A stretch of DNA of 64,000 nucleotides from Hibiscus mutabilis (lineage: Eukaryota > Streptophyta > Magnoliopsida > Malvales > Malvaceae): assembly GCA_019671005.1 (NCBI GenBank), contig CM033711.1, positions 56,903,049 through 56,967,048 of the forward strand, in the 5' to 3' direction. The notes below the pieces were generated by a model. The model saw only the letters and a program-made list of their open reading frames with translations, ran no database searches and was not told the origin of the DNA. How positions within the stretch are numbered: the stretch's first letter is position 1; the number at the start of each line of letters is the position of its first letter. The position numbers and the translations under genes are program-made. This document shows positions 36,901 to 50,000 of this stretch, piece by piece.

Positions 36901-37258
36901 TGTATGCAATTTTATGAGTTTGGATCATAGTTTTGAACTGAAATTTGACAAGCAAACATGTAACTTAACTAGTTGAGGATTGGTAATTTTGAATTTAATA
37001 AGGTCCCTGTAATTTTCTACAATTAAAATTTGGTTCCTAAATTGCAATTGCGTGCAATTGGATATTGATTTGATGCTCGATTGAGTTAAGCTTCCATCCA
37101 CTGCCAGTATGCACACCATAGTTTATAATGTTGCATCTATATAATATAAAAAGAAAAAATGGACGCAATTCGATTTAAATCTTTATGGTTTGTTTTGGCA
37201 AACCCAATGTAGCTCACTCGGTTCAGTCTTGCATCTAAACCGGGTCAAGGGAGTTATA
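33976..37258 (+). repeat. 3' LTR of element F
   Basis: The 3283-bp LTR runs from TGTAATGCC to GGGAGTTATA and matches the 5' LTR throughout, with many substitutions and small indels. For example, a local duplication around 34915-34960 (AGGTTGTTTTGGATGAT twice) is absent from the 5' copy. It ends at the GAGAT target copy. The last base pair is TA instead of CA, a transition. Confidence 0.9.
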
Positions 37259-38619
37259 GAGATAACTAACAGGAGATGCTCATATGAGGCCACAAATGGA
37301 AAACTCAAGCTAGATCCCCTATTGTATCACTTGACCTAGCCCATCGGTATTGCAACAATTAAGGTGTCGATACGACCATCCCTGACTAAGCCTATTATGT
37401 CATTGACTTAGCTACGCAGTAACTTTTGTTACTCATGGTTCTAAACCATTTATCATTCCATACTATTGGAATGTTAAATACACCTACTACATACACATAC
37501 GCATATCTATAGCAGTAAATAAGAACATAAACACTAACAAAGAGCATCAAACCAAGGGTTACTACATTAAGTAAAGAGTTAAGTTCTACAAAGATAAATA
37601 AATACAAGTTCAGAAAAGACCAATATTCTCATATCACGCAGGATTCGTGGCAAGTAACACATCCCATATCAAGTACATGAACTCGGACTAGTTAGGCTTG
37701 CAGCAACCACTGCTGCAACTCGTCGATCTAGGGGGCCTTTAGGCTGCCCTGTTGCTCTCTTTGGCACCAGAACCTCAAAGCTTGCTAAGCTTCAATGGCC
37801 TTAGCTATTTTATCGAGAAAATTTTTATAAAAAATCTCCAAACTAACCTCCTTTTATTACAAGTTGAGGGCATCTATATATAGGCAGAGGATAGAGAAAT
37901 GACCAACCAATGAGAATGCAACACTTGTTGACTCTCTCTTATGGTATGTTCTTACAAGTTATTTTGTCTTGATGTTACTGCCACCTTATGCCTTCTAATA
38001 TTGTCTTGTACTCCCCTCGGGATTTTTATCGATACAATAGGCCTCAACCATCTTCATGGTCCCAGCTCATATATGCACCACATTGCACTTGTATAGTTGT
38101 ATTGGGGCTTCCGTGAAGGCCATGACATCTTTGTGGTCTCTAGTGGTCCCAAGATCTCTTGTGTGAACAATTGTGTTGTGGTCCTTGTAATATAAACGCA
38201 GTCCATTTATTTTCTAACTTATTTGCACGCACTAGCACACAAGTCAAGCAGCTTTGATTTGACATAAATGATTCAATTACTGATATAAGAAACATAAAAT
38301 CCAAAACTATACAAAATTAATGAAAATACTACATAAAGGCAAAAATATGTACAAACCAGACAAAATCTTAAGTAAAATAGGTTCATAAATACATGTGTAT
38401 TCTAGAGTTATCAATAAGCTCTTGGACTCATCTGTGTCTCAAATAGCAAAGAGGTTATGCAACTCTTTATCGACATAAATATAAAATGTACCGACAGAGT
38501 AATGCGGAAATTCGAAAACAAGATATAATGCATGAAAACCTAAATAAAGGATAGAAATATAAATGAATTTAACCTTAGACAAAAAAATGCATATATAAAT
38601 GAATATATGAGAGTTATCA

Positions 38620-39596
38620 CACCCCAAACCTAAGCTTTTGCTTGTCCTCACGCAAAATTTTAATGAATCGACAAAAGACCTATATTGACATGCAGCTTGG
38701 CATAAAAACATTACGAACACAAATATTCAAGAGTCTCTAAAGAATCATCTTTCCTAAGTTGTTGACAAACCATACAATTCTAAATTAGTGAAGGTTAGCT
38801 AAAATTGTGCAACTCAAATAGATCATAGACTCGGTTCATAAAATTATTATAGAGAGCAATGTGTGCATTGAGCCGACATGCTAACGTTTATAAGCAACCA
38901 AGACTCTATACTTATTCCAAGGATGCTTTGCATTTTGACACATTTCTTCATGTCAATTTACTCGGGTGTTTGAGTGAAGGGAGGTCGTCACATAAATTTT
39001 GTTTTGCCATGTTCCAAGCAAATCGACAAAATGTTTTCTTCTTTTTATTTCTTTCTTTTCTTTTTAACGTTGTTGATATTTATACACTCATGTACAAAAG
39101 AGTGTCCTTTCTTTGCTCGTGATTGATTTGGTATTTCCATATTTTTATTCTCAAGCAAACTTTGGTATTACCACCTATTTTACCCACTTACCCACAAGAC
39201 AAGTCTGTACGTCTCAAAGTTGACAAAAAAAAAGTAACTTATTTTTAATGTTCTTTTAAACTTGTTTATACACTCTCATGATCTTTTGTCTACTTAGAGT
39301 CAAGTAGCATAATTCAAACTAACCTAAGTTCTAATTTACAAACATTCAACATGTACTTACTAAGAATAAAGATTATCAAGGGACTATTATTCTAAAAAAA
39401 TCTTTGATTGTTGAAACATACATGTAAGACATATTTTTTTACTGTCGATACAAAAAAAATATATTGTTCATTACTAAGCTAACTAATAGATCCCAAGGGA
39501 AATGCACCTTAAACCTAGTTTAGTGCAACGTCCCCGATACCCAACAAAAAGTAAACATGCTAAAGTAAGATCAGAAATTTAAAAGGAAATATTGCC
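38620..39596 (-). other. 3' untranslated region and polypurine tract of Athila E
   Basis: Non-coding sequence between the env-like stop and the LTR. The polypurine tract reads GGTTTGGGGTG on the minus strand at about 38620-38630, adjoining TGATAACTC. T-rich and A-rich runs occur, but no ORF is supported; the open frame at 38859-39122 on the other strand has no family features. Confidence 0.65.
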
Positions 39597-42500
39597 CTAG
39601 GTGTCGACATCAAAATTGGCAGTGGGGTCGATCAGCTGCTGCTGCTGGTGTTGTTGCTCTTCCTCTTCTTCTCTATTTCTCTTCCTCTCCCTTTCAGTCG
39701 TTTCCTCTCACGACGTTCCCTTTGTTCAGATTTGCGTTTTCTCTAGGCTGATTTAGGCAAATCAGCTGCACCCGGTTCTATTGATTTTGCCTGATCAGAT
39801 GGAGGGGGATTGTTGGTTTGCTCTTCTAGCGGTTAGTCCGTTCCTAACTCCCTTCAAGGTGAGGAGTTGTGTCCTCAATTAATTTAGTTTTTTTGTCCCT
39901 TCTGAGACAATTGGAGCAAGAATAGAGGTATCACAAAGGACTTGTGTCGACACATGATGTATCAAGCTAGTGACTTCTTCAGCATTTAAGTCTTCAGTAG
40001 AATGTACCGAAAATACCTTTGTTGGTTGATGTTTTGGTTCATCTTCAATTGGAGCGTTTAATTGGATGAGAACTTTCACTCGAGTCTTTGTTACTAGTTC
40101 GGCTAAGTCTTCATGAGCATCTTGATTAACGTCGCCTTCAGTAGCTACATTTGGGAATTTTGTCTCGACATCATCAGCTTTTTACACTACAACAAATTTA
40201 TCAATTAGTGATGAAATTTATACATGACGTTGCATATAAAGTCACAAAATATATTATAAACGTGACGATTTTTTATTTTCGTCACAGTTAATGAATAATG
40301 GTATATCTTTTTTTGACAGCTATAACGAATGTCATTGAATTTCGTCATTATATGTTTGGCACCTCAAAATAATTTTGGAGTGAAACATTTTAATGATGTT
40401 TAGGTAAAGAGTGACATTGTAAAATCATCACCAAAGATATAAAAGTATTAGTGACGAATTATTATCATGACGATTCGATGTTTATTAGTGACGCTGCAAA
40501 TCCATCACCAATAAACTTTATTTTTGACAATTTGATTCGTCATATTTTAAAAGAAAAAATGTGACATTTTATTTTTGTCATAAAAAGATTTAATACGAAG
40601 AAAATCACTATTTGTCACTAGAGGCGAGTAAAACTCGACTCGAAAAAATCAAATTTTTCGACTCGACTTTATGCAAAAAACTCGACTCGTCTCGAAAAAA
40701 ATTCAAATAAAGTTTGAGTTGTAAAATGGAAATTCGAACAACTCGAAATTTTTAATAATTAGTGGATTAATTTTTTTGATAAGAAGTTGATTAATTTTTA
40801 AGTTCGAGTTGGGTCCTCAATTTTTCCTGATATGTATATATCGATATAAAAAACATGAAGAAATATATGCCACATATGAAGAAATATATATATATATATA
40901 TGCATATCTTATATGATTAGAGAAAGTCGTTCAAATTGTAATCAAATTATACTATAAATTGATAAATAATTACAATTTTTTTTTGTGTTTCTACTAATAA
41001 ATTAAGTTTAACATGATGAACATGATAAATTTTTTTTTGTCTTTTTTGTTATTTTTACCATACTTTTGAGAAACGCCGTAGGGTTATGTAACTTATTATT
41101 AGACAGCAAAATTTACTATGAAATTTTTGGTGTGGAATTTTTAGAAGCCTTATGATTTTGTTTGAATTGTCTAATGTGATTAAAAGAAATATTTGTTTAT
41201 TAATTTTAGTTTTTTTATAACACACATAAACCGTGCATACACTTTTTTAAACGAATTCTGATTTTTTAAAACAAAGAATCCTTACGATTTTTAATTGAAA
41301 TTATGTTTGTGTAATTAATTTAAAAGGAAAAAAATTTGATACGTATTCTTAACCCATTGATAATATACATATACTTTTGTAGACAAAACGATTTGAACTT
41401 GTGTCTCATAGAATGAACATCATCCGTTTTTTCGCTAGGACACTTGTTGGGTTCAATTTTTTTTACACAATTTATGTATCAAGGTATATCCCGAATTAAA
41501 ATTGCATTATTGATGGATTTTTTAATTTTTTATTTTATTAAAATTTTTAATCTCGCGACAATATGGTATTTTTAATTTCTTGATGGTTCTTTCAAAAAAA
41601 TAATTTCTTGATGGTTACAAAATTGTGAGTTCTTATTTTCTCTTACTCTAGTTTCTCCTTCTCGAAAGATTTAAGTTCTTTAGAAGCCGACATGGTGGCG
41701 TTGCAAACTATTGTAGTGGAATACTCCAAAAATAACATTCGGTGTTTCACAGCGGCGCGGTCGAGGTGTATATCGCTTAACTTGTCTGTTAAATTTCATC
41801 TTTTTGTTCAAAATTGTTCAATTGATTTTGTTTTCGTTTTGGGTCATAATTTTTATTTTTGAAAATGTTGACATCTTGATCAGCATTGACCTGTTTAGTT
41901 TTACTATCTGTTTGGCAGTAAGGTTCTTTGGAGAAGAAGGAAAGACTCGTGATTTTTTATTTTAACTTCAGCTTTCTTTTGTTTTTTTCTCTAAATTTTC
42001 TTTTCTTTTCTTTTCAATTTTCTTTTATTTCAATCAACTTAACTTTCTTTTTCCCGTATATCAACTTCTTCAAGTTAAACTTTTTATACTGCTTAGGATA
42101 AGCATTTTCAGACTTTTTAGAAGTTGGGTCAGCATGGATTGCAACATGAATCTTCTTGTGCAAGGGTAAAATGTTATCTTGATATACTCACTAAAGTGGG
42201 GCTGATACTTCTCTAGTTCATATTCAATCGAAGTCCTCATATATACAAATTATAATTTGCTTCAAAATTTAGTTTTAAGCAATAAGTTGCAAGTATAATT
42301 TTCATGATTAATATATAGAAAAAGCACATATTTTAAGTTTATTGGGTTCAACAGGTTTTTATTTTGATAACTTATTTTTTTTTTGTAGCACCAAATATTA
42401 GTATATTAAGTTTATAGCTAGTTTCTCTAAATTAAGGCTTATGATTTATTGGATTGTTACAGTTTCTGTTATTTATACCTTGTTTTTTTTTTTTTTCTTG

Positions 42501-45500
42501 AAGAACTAAGTTGTTTGCGTCTAGTGCATTGTATTGATTCATACGTTTTTCATTGATTTTTTTGAAGGTTGAATTCAGGGGATATCATGAAATATGAGCT
42601 TTCTGATAATAGTGGTGAATTGAGATGAAAATTCTGTTTTTCTTTCTTTCCCCGTATATTTGATTATTTTGAGATTTAAAGAACTTAATTTCTTCAACTT
42701 GGTTTATAGGTGGAAAAGTTAACTGACTTTTCTTGGTTAATTTGAGTGAATATTTAAGGTTACATACTATTGCTATTAAATAGCTTGTTGTTGATGATGC
42801 ATATCATTTTGTAGTATCTTCGATGAAGACAAATCAGTAATGCTTTGTATGAGAAAGGTATTCTCTCTGTGTCAACAGTTTTCTATTCATTTCTGTTGGT
42901 GTTAACTTTAGAGGTATTCTAGTTATTGAGTTTAAATTATATACTACTTTCTTTTAAGTTTTCTACTTTTATTAATGATTCAAACCAACAAAAACAAATA
43001 TATAAAAATTCTAATTATTATCAACTAGAAATGGAGTACTTAGAACATTTTGTTTACGTATTCACTATTATCCAAATATTTCTACCTTAGAACAATTGAT
43101 GGATTTTGAATAGCTTTATCAAGTAATACTTTTATTACGAATAGCACATCTTAGTATCTTTTTAACAAAATGTTAAAATTAATATTTAAAATATATTAAT
43201 ATAAGTCAATTTACACCTAAATTTAGTTATTCTAGCAGTACAACTTAAACAAACAAATGAACCGTAGAATTTTTTATTTTGTAAATGAATTCGATCCTTC
43301 ATGTAAATAAATGAAAGCTTACTACTTAAATTAGTAACTTGTTTATGAATGATTTGCTCATGGCTAAAAATTATATTTTATTTTTAAATCACATGTAATT
43401 AATTTTACAATATTTCTTCTCTTAAAGTGCTACTTAAAATATGGTTAATAACAATAAATAGGTATTCAAGATTTGTTATTTCTGGGCCATTTCTAAATTA
43501 TCTTATGATAGTGCATGTCTGTGTATAGCCACACTTATATATTGGAAGAATTCAACATATAAGTCGATCTTTTACAAATTTAACCATTTGAGTGTATAAA
43601 TATTTCAGGAACCGGCGTACTTGTATTTTTCTTTGATACACTTGAGTTTCTGCTGCCAAAAGAGGAAGGAAAACTGTAGAACCCCTAAAAAAGAACCCTA
43701 TTGAAATGAAAAAAAAAGAAGAACAATTCCAAATAGCAGCAATAGTTGGATGTGACCTTGGACTAAAATGGTTACAAAGAATCTAAGAGTTGAAAAAGCA
43801 TCTGTTGAGTGAAAGTAGCTATGTCTATGGTGGTTCACAATCTACCCTGACATTGTTGTAATTTGATCGTATGAACTCGAAGCCAAATAAATAACAGAAA
43901 GGAAAGAGTTTTTGCAGTTTACATGTAAGTTTTACGATTTTGATTGTTTTACTTTTTATTATTATGTAATGATTGAATCATGTAATATTTAGTATAATAT
44001 AAATATTTTTTGAGGAATGATGTGTACCTTTTTATCATTTTAGTTGACAATAGTTATGTTAGTATTAATTTTATGATTTTGTTTCTATCACTAATAATTC
44101 TATTTCATTATTGGTAACATCTTAATAAAATTAATGACAATGTAGTCTTTAATTAGGTGGTAAAATTAGTAATACGTGATGACTTTAGATTAGCAATTAA
44201 TAAAAATTATGACATTATTTGAACACTTTAGGTGATGTTACATTACATCACTAAAAATTTGACAATATCTTTCTCGTCATCTATAAGTTAAAGTTAATGT
44301 ATTATTAGTGACGATAAAAAATTATCAATAACAAAATTTTATATAATTTAGTGACGTAACTAGTTATCATTGAATACAAGTTATAAAGTGACGTTATGTA
44401 TCATTGTCATTCATACGACTATTTGGTGATGATATACTATGTCACTAACAATGTGACGATATTTATTAACGTTAACAAAATTGTCACTTATACAACAAAA
44501 TTATTGTATTATTGGTGACGATACGAATGACTAATGGCGAAATTTTATATCATTTGGTAACGTAACTAGTTGTCATTAAATACAAATTATAAGGTGATAT
44601 TATACATTAATGTTACTATATGTTTAGCAATATGTGACGAAAAAAGCTACATCGTCACGCTAAACATTTAGTGACACACCTAGAGTGACGATCGTCTTGA
44701 CATTGAATTTTATGTCACAATATACAAATAGTGACGTTAATGTAAGTATAAGTGACAATTTTGTTAACGTTAATAATAAGTAAATTTTCCTAGTGTTTCT
44801 TCCTTTGATGGCGTGACCCAAACCACCTCCACTAGAAAGTCGGGGAATTCTTCAGGAATCCCTGTTGTGACTTCTAGGAGAGTTATCTTCGCAATCTCAT
44901 CTCTCTTTTATACATACTACAATATGCTCTCTGTTGGGATATCATCAATGCTTGCACATTGTCGATGCTGACAACTCTGGAAAATAGAATATCCTAGGTT
45001 TGCTTGATGTTCTGCAACTCGACTTCAATTCTGCTTAGAGCATCGATGATAATGTTCCCATAAGATTCCTCTAGCCTGGCAGAAGATGTGTCAACAAGCT
45101 CTCTCCAGTAGCTTGTCCTTGAGCAGCAACATATGTTGTTGCTTTCTTTCTTTCAACTGCGACTCGAGATCTAAGAATAGCGAGTGGAGTTATGGCCCTC
45201 TTGTTTGATGCTTCTTCATCATTCTCTGATCTTTTCACTTCAAATAGCTCACAAAGAGATGTGAAGAGAGTGTGGAATAGCATAGTTTTTGTTGGCGTAT
45301 GGCCAAAATTATAGATGCCCCTTGATATCATCTTCCCAACGTTTCGTTTTCTCTCAGACATGATAGAGCGTGCAAGCACAACCCTATCTAGATGACAGTT
45401 TGAATTATGCATGGTAGGGATGAGACGAGCGTGAATAAAATGACACCAGATGTGAGCAGGCTCTTTTAATTCATTTTTAGGGACATACTCAGTTGTTGGC

Positions 45501-45879
45501 TTGATCCATCTTGCTGTTGGTAGTCCCAATTCACCCAGTTAGGCATCGCTTGTTGTTTCGATAGATTTCTTGCCTATCATGAATGCTCATCCTCAACTGG
45601 GGGAAGTCCATAAAATTTGTTTATAGTTTTAGCATCCCATTTTACTTCTTTTCCATGAACTGTCACCATAGCTGGACTTTTTTGAGTGAGGTTGGCATAG
45701 AATTCTTTCACCAGTTGGGGTATGATGGTTCTTTCTGAATGTTGAGCAAACTCCTTCCAAACGTGCTTTTCGATAGCTTTTGGAAGATAGCAACATTTAG
45801 CTAATGCAGTAGGGGTAGCCAAGTTGAATCATTTCTTGCGGCACAACTTGCTCAACAAAAAATGATCTTCAAATATTTT
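39597..45879 (-). pseudogene. Env-like ORF of Athila E, split by CACTA element D
   Basis: The N-terminal block (45822-45577) has CCYLPKAIEKHVWKEFAQH, VKEFYANLTQKSP and WDAKTINKFYGLP. The middle block (45529-45071) has WCHFIHARLIPTMHNS and LARSIMSERKRNVGKMI. After the insertion (44795 to 40185) the acidic region continues at 40184, with ATELNAEE-like sequence, and a basic Q-rich tail ends at a stop at 39597-39599. This is the same protein family as in A and B. A stop or frame break between the two N-terminal blocks (45529-45577) and further stops disable it. The tail includes several Arg/Lys clusters (RERRERKRLK) resembling a nuclear localisation signal. Confidence 0.8.
40185..44795. mobile_element. 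CACTA-type (En/Spm) DNA transposon D, non-autonomous
   Basis: The 4611-bp element starts CACTACAACAAATTTA and its other end reads CACTAGGAAAATTTAC on the reverse strand, giving CACTA termini. The subterminal regions (40200-40560 and 44100-44790) hold many copies of GTGACG/CGTCAC motifs, the subterminal repeats that CACTA transposase binds. The flanking bases TTA and TTT are a 2-of-3 match for the usual 3-bp duplication. The interior is AT-rich with no long ORF, so no transposase is encoded. An (AT)n run lies near 40884-40903 and a T run near 42483-42499. It interrupts the E env-like ORF. Confidence 0.82.
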
Positions 45880-48797
45880 TGTAGCGATGTCCCCTTTTCG
45901 CTAAAAAACGAGTTTTCGAAGTGTTAATTTTCTTTCGGATATAAAACGTTTATTCCGTGGGATTTTTTAAAAAAACTGCATTTTATTAAAAATTGGAGTC
46001 GCCACCGGCCACTTAGGTAGGCCGGGCACCATAAAACCAGAGATTTAAAAAAACTGTTGGGTTCGGGAGTCGGTTACGGATGGGGAAGGATTAGCACCCC
46101 GACACCGCCCAAAATTGGTACTTTAATAATTACCGCTTTATTAATATTAGATTTTCCGTGTTAAAGTGACGATTAGTTTAAAATTCGGTTATAATTGCGA
46201 ATAAATTTTAAAGGCCCCGTTATTCAAGAGTAAACGCCCAACCACTATCAGTACGCCTGATACTGGCCCCGTTTACGCTCGGATAAAAGGGCACCACATT
46301 GACATTATATATTTCATTATGCAACCTTAGTGAACAAAATATAAAGCATGGCAAATAATTTAAATACAATAAATATTCACATAATAAACTATTAACAGAA
46401 CATAAATAAAATGCTAATCTAAAACATACATGCATACAAATTATCCCTACTCGTGACAAAAAATAAACTTAACATGTCACAATTACAAGGCAAGGAACAA
46501 AAACACATATTACAAAAATGTACATATTACAATAAGACACATTGTAACATACGTAGAATATGGCATTATACATGACCAAGAAAATATACCAACACATAGC
46601 CTAAAAGCAAAGAAAACATGCAATACATGCTGAAATATAAAACAGGTTGTGTTCGAGCCAACTCAAATATCAATCTAATATGTGTGATACGAATAACCGA
46701 ACAAACACATAAAAATGCATAATCGCCATAAACTTAACACATATATACATGTAAACATGAAAATACAAAGCATGTACGAGGGATATATGAAAAGGCAAAA
46801 GGCTACATCAACATACACGATCATAATAAACGAACATGAATATTTATATGGAACCAGGACTGAAATGAAAAGAAATAAACATAAGGAACAGAAATTAAAA
46901 GGCAATAGTATACGATTTAGGGACGAAGATGCAAGCAGGACCGAACTTGAAAGAACTGAAACTGTAATTGGACCAAGGGGCAGACTTGAAGTGAAAATTT
47001 CAAAAACGCGGTGGGACTAATGAGGTAATTTTGCCATTTAAAAAACTGATTTAATTTAATTTAGGGGTTGGATTGCAAGATTGCAGAATATAAGGAAGAC
47101 TGGAATTGTAAATATCCCATGCGGAGAGATAGAAATGAAAATATCAAAAACGCGGGGGGATTTATTTCCGAATTTGCCCATTTTATAAAATAAAATAACT
47201 ATAAAACCCCCATTTTCAGCCTAATCTCAAATTTTCCTCAATTTTTTTCTTCGATCCGTTTTATAATAACCTTTATTTCTTTCGTTTTCTCTCAACTTTT
47301 CTCCTTGAACCTGTGATGAACCCAAAAACCGGCGACTTTCCGCCGTCCCTTCCGCCGCCGGCGAACTAAAAGAAACACCTAAAACCAACCTTTTTCTAAA
47401 CCAAACCCGAATATGAACTTAGATCTACGCTAAGACTCACCCTTTTGCCTAGATCTAAGTAAATACAAAACGAAAAAAAAATTATGTTTGACCAAAGTGA
47501 AACCAAAAGGGACCTCCCGCTCCCTTCAGTTCACCATGTTCAGCTTTGGAAAGCCGAAGAGGCTTGTCACTGGTGAGGGGAGATCCACAGATGACGAGGG
47601 TAACAACTCTAAATCCCTCTTTTTTTTGTTATCACTACGTATATTTTCCGTTATGCATGCAAAGAAGTAATAAAAAAGAGAAGAGCGTTACCACTGAAAA
47701 CTTGGTGCTTTTTTCTTTGTTATTTTTTTCGATTACAACCAGACTGCTTTACAATTACTTGTTTCATACATATATCACTGTCTCTTTGGTTTGGTAGCAA
47801 GTAATGTAATACATTTTTAGATCTGGACTGACACTGACATAGCCTCTTTTTTGTGTTGTTCTGATATGTCTGAACGCGGTGGTTGGAGACCGGCATAGTG
47901 GAAGCATGGTGGCGGTGTGGGGGAGTTGTCTTCGGCCAGAGGCGTTCTCGGCCATTGGATCAGATCCGATCTAACGGTCGGGATGGCTTGAAGGATGAAC
48001 GGCCCAGATGAAACCTCGATCGGTGAAACGGCTCCAGATCGTGACACGTGGGGCTCAGCAGTCGAGGGGTTATAGCGCGTGGGACTCATGCACGTGTGGG
48101 ATATCGAAGAGTCTGCACGTGGGCCGAACGCGCGCGTAGCATTCGAACCGTCCAGACGTGTAGTTCACGTGGCCAGCTAGATATTTATCCTTCCTTGATC
48201 GTGGCCTTTGGATCCACATTTGATCCAACGGCTCCTAGTCAGCTGCGCAAAGATAGAGTAATTAGGGTTAGATGGGGTTTTGGGCTTGGGCCAACCGGGC
48301 CTTGTATTTTATATTTTTTTTGTAATAATATGGACATTTAATTTAAGTGGGCTTTTCTATTATTTTCAAGTTTGTCCATACATATTAATAATAATATATT
48401 AATATAATAGTAAATGCAGACACATACATACTTACGTACACATACATACAATTGTGATGAAATACATTCACATGTACATATACTTAATAATAATACATGC
48501 AACACTTATTCGTATATACTCAATAATAACAAGGACATTAATAATATATACATGCAAACATATATAGACCTACTCATACACTAACATACATTGTATGATA
48601 CTCCTAACATAAATATAACCATATCACACATATATTAATAGGTACGTAATACACCATACAAATACATGCACCATGCATACATTCATATCTATATCATTAT
48701 GTAATATACTAACATATACACGCGCACACATATATGTAATCATGCACTAATATGTTAATATGCTACTTAGAGGTTAGATAAAAATGAGTGATTACAG
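45880..48797 (-). repeat. 3' LTR of Tat element C
   Basis: Plus-strand ends are TGTAGCGATG and GTGATTACA, giving TGTA...TACA termini on the element strand. It includes a conserved-looking GGAGTCGCCACCGG block near 45993, common in Tat/Ogre LTRs, a G/C-rich zone (47840-48200) with several CACGTG-like sites, and an AT-rich zone with (TACA)n-like microsatellite sequence (48400-48740). The short open frames in the G/C-rich zone show no family features. ATTTT at 45875-45879 would be a target copy; the partner is off-window. Confidence 0.85.
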
Positions 48798-48859
48798 TTG
48801 CCCCTCTTTGCTTGTTCTCATGGAATAGGAACAAAGCAAAGATTCGCAAGCACTCATTT

Positions 48860-50000
48860 TTATCCGACTTCCCTATTTGTAGCTTCGGAAATACGTGCTC
48901 TTCTAGAACTCTCCGCTCTTCCTTGGCTGAATCTTCGGGCTCGTGAGTCCTTTCTAGGTAACTTCTTCCCCCTCCGATCTTGGAGCTACAGGCTCTTCCT
49001 ATATGGAACCCTTCGCTGTGAACCTATATAGAATTTTTCATCTTGAGACGGTAAGGCTCGGAGTCATTCCTATATAAAACTCTTTACCTTCAACGCGGCT
49101 GGTTTTCTTTTCTATATACAACCTTTTGCGCTACTGATGGATTCTTCTAACTGGGAGTTTTTCCAGTATAGAACTGCTAGTCTTCAAATCCTGGAAATGT
49201 CAGTCCTTCTTATATAGAACTTTCAGCTTTTGAAATCTCGGAGCTAAGGGTTCTTCCTATATAGAATCTTTCACTCTAAGACGGTAAAGCTCGGAGCCCT
49301 TCCTATATGAGACTCTTCGCTTTCAAACACAACAGGTTTTCCTATATAACCTTGTGTGTCATGGGTGAATTCCTTCGGCTGGGAGTTCTTCCTATATAGA
49401 ACTGCTAGTCTTCACCCTGGAGCTGTAAGTCCTTCCTATATAAAACTTTCAGCTTCTGAAATCTTGGAGCTACGGATTCTTCCTATATAGAATCTTTTAC
49501 TCTAAGACAGTGAAGCTCAGAGCCCTTCCTACATAAGACTTTTCGCCTTCAAACACAATAGTTTTTCCTATATAACCTTGTGTGTCATGGGTGAATTTCT
49601 TCGGCTGGGAGTTCTTTCTATATAGAACTGCTAGTCTTCACCCTGGAGCTGTAAGTCCTTCCTATATAAAACTTTCAGCTTCTGAAATCTTGGAGCTACG
49701 GATTCTTCCTATATAGAATCTTTTACTCTAAGACAGTGAAGCTCGGAGCCCTTCCTACATAAGACTCTTCGCCTTCAAACACAATAGGTTTTCCTATATA
49801 ACCTTGTGTGTCATGGGTGAATTTCTTCGGCTGGGAGTTCTTCCTATATAGAACTGCTAGTATTCACCCTTGAGCTATAAGTCCTTCCTATATAAAACTT
49901 TCAGCTTCTGAAATCTTGGAGCGGTGGATTCTTCCTATATAGAACTTCTCTCTGCAGGCGCTTGGAAACATAGGCCTTTTGTATGTAGAACCTTCATCTT
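48860..50000 (-). repeat. 226-bp tandem array in 3' untranslated region of Tat C
   Basis: The block GGCTGGGAGTTCTT recurs at 49377, 49603 and 49829, exactly 226 bases apart, with an earlier more divergent copy at about 49150. Each monomer contains five sub-repeats of about 45 bases, each centred on TTCCTATATAGAA or a close variant. The array is four to five monomers long and more degenerate toward 48860. Such arrays are known in the 3' regions of Tat/Ogre elements and can seed satellites. Confidence 0.9.

Larger units (their letters stand above)
16448..37258 (+). mobile_element. Tekay/Del-type chromovirus F, complete but broken, 20.8 kb with insert
   Basis: Element F has two LTRs of about 3.3 kb (16448-19762 and 33976-37258), an initiator tRNA-Met-type primer site, gag, protease, RT, RNase H, integrase and chromodomain-region remnants, and a polypurine tract. 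It is flanked by a perfect target duplication GAGAT (16443-16447 and 37259-37263). LTR start TGTAACGCC, the primer type, long LTRs and the pol sequence fit the Tekay/Del clade. Element G splits its integrase. Without G it is about 11.1 kb. Many stops and frameshifts make it defective. Confidence 0.92.
16159..38619 (-). repeat. Single Athila LTR shared by E' and E, split by element F
   Basis: The LTR is 16159-16447 plus 37264-38619, 1645 bp in total. Its right edge (minus-strand start TGATAACTC) abuts the polypurine tract GGTTTGGGGTG of E. Its left edge (plus-strand TGTCTTTCG) abuts the primer site and gag of E'. So it is the 3' LTR of one internal region and the 5' LTR of the next, both on the minus strand. 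Element F entered it with target duplication GAGAT. Confidence 0.75.
37264..45879 (-). mobile_element. Athila element E, 3' half with nested CACTA element
   Basis: On the minus strand this is the 3' part of an Athila element: env-like ORF (45879 to 39597, interrupted by element D), 3' untranslated region with polypurine tract, and the LTR shared with E'. Tat element C interrupts it at 45880, near the env N-terminus. Its pol, gag and 5' LTR should continue right of C, beyond the window. Confidence 0.85.

Noticed and set aside
46675..47020. Open frames rich in Tyr/Phe or Lys within 46.2-47.0 kb
   Set aside because: They are in AT-rich LTR sequence of Tat C, with no conserved motifs and no start context; chance frames are likely.
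47817..48341. Overlapping open frames in a G/C-rich patch
   Set aside because: The patch lies entirely inside the Tat C LTR; frames exist on both strands without family features.
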